Shown piece by piece: positions 60,597-64,000 of a stretch of 64,000 bases of DNA. The stretch's first letter is position 1; each line of letters starts with the position of its first letter. The notes under the pieces are model-generated. The model was not told where the DNA came from, did no database searches, and saw nothing but the letters and a program-made list of their open reading frames with translations. Made by a program: the position numbers and the translations under genes. The DNA is from CAYRHJ01 sp964424105 (GTDB lineage: Bacteria; Planctomycetota; Phycisphaerae; UBA1845), in NCBI GenBank assembly GCA_964424105.1, contig CAYRHJ010000031.1:7803-71802 (forward strand), given 5' to 3'.

Positions 60597-61277
60597 ATGA
60601 AGATAGGTGTCGTTTATTGGGGACCATCCGCAGAATGGGCCGGTCGAGCGAATGAATCACTTAACCTGCCGGATGGAATTTCGCTTGACAAGGTGATTGC
60701 AATTTTGCAAGAAAAATATCCACAATTCACGAAGCGTTCGCACACCATTCGTTTCGCCGTGAACGACAAGTTTGCGATACCCAGCGCAGAAATTAAAGAA
60801 GGAGATGAAATCGCGGTTATTCCGCCGGTTTCAGGAGGACAGCCTGACGCGTTTATTTCGTTGGCGGATCAGCCGATCGATCGGGAAGCGATTCTAGCCG
60901 GGGTGCGAAACGTCGGCGCCGCGGGGGCAGTGGTGGTGTTCGAGGGCGTGACGCGTCGCGAAACACACCCGACGCACGGCGAGTTGGTTCGCCTGGAATA
61001 TGAAGCGCAAGAGCCGTTGGCGACAAGCGAGATGCGCCGATTGGCCATCCATGCCCGCAAGCAGTGGAAACTCGCTGAATTGGTGATGGTTCATCGGATC
61101 GGTGCGGTTGAAATCGGACAAGTCAGCGTCTTGATTGCGACGTTCGCCGGCCACCGTGCGGAAGCGTTCGATGCCTGCCGGTGGTTAATCGACACGTTGA
61201 AGCATGACGTGCCCATCTGGAAGAAAGAAGTTTGGGCGGACGGTTCTACCGAATGGGTCGAGCCAAGTGAATGCTAG
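60597..61277 (+). CDS. moaDE: Molybdopterin synthase, fused MoaD-MoaE
   Basis: Converts precursor Z to molybdopterin. Residues 1-81 are the MoaD ubiquitin-like domain (VVYWGPSAEWAG, FAVNDKF, DEIAVIPPVSGG) with Gly 80-81 as the activated tail. Residues 85-226 are MoaE with VVVFEGVTRRETH, LEYEAQEPLA, AVEIGQVSVLIA and PIWKKEVW (catalytic Lys region). Normally MoaD is free and its C-terminal Gly carries the sulfur; here it is internal, as in MoaX-type fusions. The stop overlaps a possible early start of the nth gene. Confidence 0.92.
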   Translation: MKIGVVYWGPSAEWAGRANESLNLPDGISLDKVIAILQEKYPQFTKRSHTIRFAVNDKFAIPSAEIKEGDEIAVIPPVSGGQPDAFISLADQPIDREAILAGVRNVGAAGAVVVFEGVTRRETHPTHGELVRLEYEAQEPLATSEMRRLAIHARKQWKLAELVMVHRIGAVEIGQVSVLIATFAGHRAEAFDACRWLIDTLKHDVPIWKKEVWADGSTEWVEPSEC

Positions 61278-61297
61278 TTGGAGGAGACGAAGGCACC

Positions 61298-61981
61298 ATG
61301 CCCAACGCGACGACTCGTCAATCAGTGGCGGATCGCAAGTCCCGCGCGGTCAAATTACTTCGTGGCCTGCAAAAGCTCTATCCGGAGGCGGACTGCGCAT
61401 TGTTGCATAAAAGTCCGCTTGAACTCCTTGTTGCCACCATTTTGTCGGCCCAGTCCACCGACGAGACGGTGAACAAAGTGGTTCCCAAGCTGTTTCATCG
61501 TTATCCCGATGCCCGGTCACTGTCCGACGCCGACGTGGGTGACCTCGAAACCCTGATTCATTCAACGGGTTTTTTTCGTCAAAAGGCCAAGAGCATCAAG
61601 AATGCCTGCGGGATCATCGTGAACCGGCACGCCGGTCAGGTGCCCGACACGATGGAAAATCTGATCGAGCTGCCGGGAGTGGCACGCAAGACTGCCAACG
61701 TCGTCTTGGGTACGTGGTTCAGGAAGAATGACGGCGTGGTGGTGGATACGCACGTGGGCCGCTTGGCGACGCGGATGGTGCTCACTTGGCGAAGCAAGGA
61801 TTCCAAGGACGCCGTGCGGATTGAACAGGACCTGATGGAGGTCATCCCGCAAAAGCAATGGACGTATTTCGGGCACGCGATGATCTGGCACGGCCGAAAG
61901 GTATGCTCGGCCCGCAAGCCGCGGTGTGATGAATGCACGCTGGCCAAGCACTGCCCGTCGGCGGGGACGTTTGATTCGTGA
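61298..61981 (+). CDS. nth: Endonuclease III
   Basis: DNA glycosylase/AP lyase for oxidised pyrimidines. LVATILSAQSTDETVNKV, GFFRQKAKSI, LPGVARKTANVVLG (helix-hairpin-helix with the catalytic Lys) and VDTHVGRL (catalytic Asp) are all present. The C-terminal CSARKPRCDECTLAKHC is the Cx6Cx2Cx5C iron-sulfur site. ATG 61298 is preferred over 61271, which would overlap moaDE by seven bases. A 7-bp tandem repeat starts 22 bases after the stop. Confidence 0.96.
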   Translation: MPNATTRQSVADRKSRAVKLLRGLQKLYPEADCALLHKSPLELLVATILSAQSTDETVNKVVPKLFHRYPDARSLSDADVGDLETLIHSTGFFRQKAKSIKNACGIIVNRHAGQVPDTMENLIELPGVARKTANVVLGTWFRKNDGVVVDTHVGRLATRMVLTWRSKDSKDAVRIEQDLMEVIPQKQWTYFGHAMIWHGRKVCSARKPRCDECTLAKHCPSAGTFDS

Positions 61982-62002
61982 ACCGCGTTGGGCCGAGTGC
62001 CC

Positions 62003-62051
62003 AACGTCTAACGTCTAACGTCTAACGTCTAATGTCTAGTGTCTAATGTCT
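62003..62051. repeat. 7-bp tandem repeat, seven copies
   Basis: AACGTCT occurs four times exactly and then three times with changes (AATGTCT, AGTGTCT, AATGTCT). It lies just downstream of nth. Length is not a multiple of three overall, and it is noncoding. Confidence 0.9.
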
Positions 62052-62189
62052 AACCCGCACTTCTCACCAGGTCGTCGGTTTTTTATTTCGTGCCTGTCTT
62101 GGCGGTCGAGTCGTGGGCTAGTCTGGCGGGCTGAGGCACAAGCGGTGGTCGGTGGCTCTGTTTCCGAGGATTGGAGGCGGTGGTGGAGG

Positions 62190-62315
62190 TCATGATTGGC
62201 GGGGCTTCGCTCCGACCCGTCTGGCCACCTCCGCCTGGCGATGCCCTTCTTCCAAGTGGGCAATCGCCCGACGCCGCCTGCGTTCGAGTTCCTCTGCACT
62301 TCCATGCAGTCTCAT
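62190..62315 (-). pseudogene. Truncated IS630-type transposase, helix-turn-helix part only
   Basis: From ATG 62315 the minus-strand frame encodes 41 residues: MRLHGSAEELERRRRRAIAH and then a helix-turn-helix (GHRQAEVARRVGAKP), the usual N-terminus of IS630-family transposases. It stops at 62190, and the DDE catalytic part is absent. No terminal inverted repeats are visible. The surrounding gap 62052-62479 holds nothing else I recognise. Confidence 0.65.
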
Positions 62316-62479
62316 TTACCCACGAATCGGCGATCACCAGTCAAACCCTGTGCTTTTGCAGGCATCAATTGAAAGTTGAAAGTTCGGAAGCGTACATTGC
62401 TCTTGCACTTCAGGACTCGTTGCGGTTACACTCGCTGTCCGGCGAACACCGGTTCGGGCCCACCACAAGGAGTCCGCTT

Positions 62480-64000
62480 ATGCACCCCTCCCAGGCGCTC
62501 TCACCCTGTCGTACCGCGTACATCCGTTCCCTCGCGTTGACGGCTTGTCTGTTGGTTGGCCTGGCCGAGGCGGTTCGCGCTTCCGGGCCGACCGGCGCGA
62601 CCATCTACGTCGATGCCGGGGCGACCGGGGCCAACGATGGATCATCCTGGTGTGACGCCTTTCTTCATCCGCAGGATGCCCTGAGCGCCGCCGCCGCCGG
62701 CGACACCATCCTCGTCGCCGACGGCGCGTACATGCCCGACGGCGGATACGTACCCGTGGGCGGCACGCACGTTCCGGGAAACGCCGATCGCACCGCCACG
62801 TTTCAGCTCGTCACCGGCGTCACCCTTGAGGGCGGCTACGCCGGCTGCGGCGCGGAGGACCCCGACCAGCGCGACGTCGACGCCTTCCAGACCATCCTCA
62901 GCGGGGACTTGAACGGGAACGACGACGGCTTCACCAACAACGACGAGAACAGCTACCACGTTGTTACCGGCAGCGGCACGGATGCCACGGCCGTCCTCGA
63001 TGGTTTCACCATCACGGCCGGCAATGCCAATGGAGCTTTTCCGAACAGTGCCGGGGGCGGGATGTACAACTCCAGCAGCAGCAATCCGACGGTGACTAAC
63101 TGCACGTTCAGCGGCAACTCGGCCGACCGCGGCGGCGGGATGTACAACAGCGGTGGCAGCCCGGCGGTGACCAACTGTACGTTCAGCGGCAACTCGGCCG
63201 ACCGCGGCGGCGGCGGGATGTACAACGTGGGCAGCAGCCCGGCGGTCACCAACTGTACATTCAGTGACAACTCGCCCGCCTTCTTGGGCGGCGGTATGTA
63301 CAACACCTTCTTCAGCAGTCCAAGGGTGACTCACTGTACGTTCGCCGGCAACTCAGCCGGCTTCGGCGGCGGGATGTACAACGCCGATAGCAGCCCGGCG
63401 GTGACCCACTGCACGTTCAGCGGCAACTCGGCCGACCGCGGCGGCGGGATGTACAACGGCAACAGCGGCCCGGTGGTGACGAACTGCACGTTCAGCGGCA
63501 ACTCAGCCAATAACGGCGGCGGGATGCTCAACGACTTGAGCAGACCGGCGGTGACCAACTGCACGTTCAGCGGCAACTCGGCCAACGGGGACGGCGGCGG
63601 GATGTACAACACCAACAGCAGCCCGACCGTGATCAACTGCGGATTCAGCGACAACTCGGCTAGTAGCAACGGCGGCGGGATGCACAACTTCGGCAGCAGT
63701 CCGGCGGTGACCGACTGCACGTTCAGCGGCAACTCGGCCAACAACCGCGGCGGCGGGATGGTCAACACCGCCAACAGCAGACCGGCGGTGACCAACTGCA
63801 CGTTCAGCGGCAACTCGGCCGACCTCGGCGGCGGGATGCTCAACCTCAGCCTCAGCAGTCCGGCGGTGACCAACTGCGTCCTTTGGGGAAACGTGGACGA
63901 CGCCGACGGCAACAACGGCGGGCCTTTCATGGACGAATCCGCACAGATTCATACCGCCAGCGGCAATCCGACAGTCAACTACAGCATCGTGCAGGGCGGA
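62480..64000 (+). CDS. Surface protein with PMP-type repeats (3' end outside window)
   Basis: At least 507 residues, open to the window end. AAGGAG seven bases upstream supports ATG 62480. A signal peptide (ALTACLLVGLAEAVRAS) is followed by TIYVDAGATGANDGSSW, typical of right-handed beta-helix proteins, then from about residue 190 roughly eleven repeats of the type NCTFSGNSADRGGGMYNSSS. The FxxN and GGGM spacing matches Chlamydia-type polymorphic membrane protein repeats. The protein should be exported and form a beta-helix on the surface. The DNA repeats are similar enough to allow slippage or recombination. Confidence 0.88.
   Translation, partial: MHPSQALSPCRTAYIRSLALTACLLVGLAEAVRASGPTGATIYVDAGATGANDGSSWCDAFLHPQDALSAAAAGDTILVADGAYMPDGGYVPVGGTHVPGNADRTATFQLVTGVTLEGGYAGCGAEDPDQRDVDAFQTILSGDLNGNDDGFTNNDENSYHVVTGSGTDATAVLDGFTITAGNANGAFPNSAGGGMYNSSSSNPTVTNCTFSGNSADRGGGMYNSGGSPAVTNCTFSGNSADRGGGGMYNVGSSPAVTNCTFSDNSPAFLGGGMYNTFFSSPRVTHCTFAGNSAGFGGGMYNADSSPAVTHCTFSGNSADRGGGMYNGNSGPVVTNCTFSGNSANNGGGMLNDLSRPAVTNCTFSGNSANGDGGGMYNTNSSPTVINCGFSDNSASSNGGGMHNFGSSPAVTDCTFSGNSANNRGGGMVNTANSRPAVTNCTFSGNSADLGGGMLNLSLSSPAVTNCVLWGNVDDADGNNGGPFMDESAQIHTASGNPTVNYSIVQGG

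Noticed and set aside
62642..63952. Three overlapping minus-strand frames (up to 230 residues) rich in Pro, Val and Ala
   Set aside because: They are antisense shadows of the repetitive plus-strand PMP gene, which has a signal peptide, ribosome site and family repeats.

Overview
The window looks like a chromosomal segment of a Planctomycetota bacterium, possibly Phycisphaerae-like (inference). The clues are a PQQ-type beta-propeller protein of planctomycete style, extracellular proteins with short C-terminal sorting tails, thrombospondin type-3 repeats, a G|FTLIE prepilin-like protein, Chlamydia-type polymorphic membrane protein (PMP) repeats, two octaheme cytochromes, dense dispersed palindromic repeats and moderately high GC. 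No rRNA, tRNA or CRISPR array was seen.

Layout. 0-6 kb: an extracellular protein cut by the window start, a beta-propeller protein, and a minus-strand pair of an octaheme cytochrome c and a small membrane protein. 6.6-9.7 kb: a translationally coupled neuA-neuB-neuC operon for a CMP-activated nonulosonic acid. 9.8-14.4 kb: an HDOD regulator, a polyprenyl diphosphate synthase, a 1.3 kb nearly empty stretch and a metallo-beta-lactamase-fold enzyme. 14.5-20.5 kb: an island packed with toxin-antitoxin (TA) type modules (MntA/HepT, three DUF4160/DUF2442 pairs, PIN plus partner, DUF433 remnant, RelB with truncated RelE, DUF4258/DUF2283). These sit among fragments of secreted-protein genes and copies of a dispersed repeat, and a dinD fragment interrupts one DUF4160 gene. 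20.6-25.7 kb: a lipoprotein, threonine synthase, a Ski2-like helicase and a small exported helical protein. 26-36 kb: a secretin plus TPR lipoprotein, an alpha/beta hydrolase-like protein, a pseudopilin-like protein, an SGNH protein, and an S41 protease preceded by a strongly structured leader. 36.9-40.2 kb: uvrA overlapping a convergent thioredoxin-like gene.

40.8-56.2 kb is the main energy-conservation block. The plus strand carries a HEAT-repeat protein, a ferredoxin-Rieske fusion, split cytochrome b (b6-like and subunit IV-like), a 1332-aa octaheme cytochrome with a poly-glutamate tail, a cupredoxin-like protein, then heme A synthase and heme O synthase. The minus strand, converging on it, carries cytochrome c oxidase subunits II-I-III-IV and a small CAVCFG membrane protein. 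Together they can move electrons from quinol through Rieske/cytochrome b to multiheme c and/or a copper protein and on to an aa3-type oxidase, with the heme A pathway beside it.

56.6-64 kb: a small hypothetical gene, a repeat cluster, a histidine kinase/response regulator pair, a DinB-fold protein, a MoaD-MoaE fusion, endonuclease III, a truncated IS630-type transposase, and a PMP-repeat surface protein that runs off the window end.

The most notable observations are the ferredoxin-Rieske fusion whose two FeS domains should lie on opposite sides of the membrane, acidic tails on two respiratory-chain proteins, the mosaic TA island with its interrupted genes, the GNRA-capped leader hairpin before the S41 protease, and 35-bp tandem duplications across stop codons of two unrelated genes. 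All family names come from motif recognition by eye; no database search was run.
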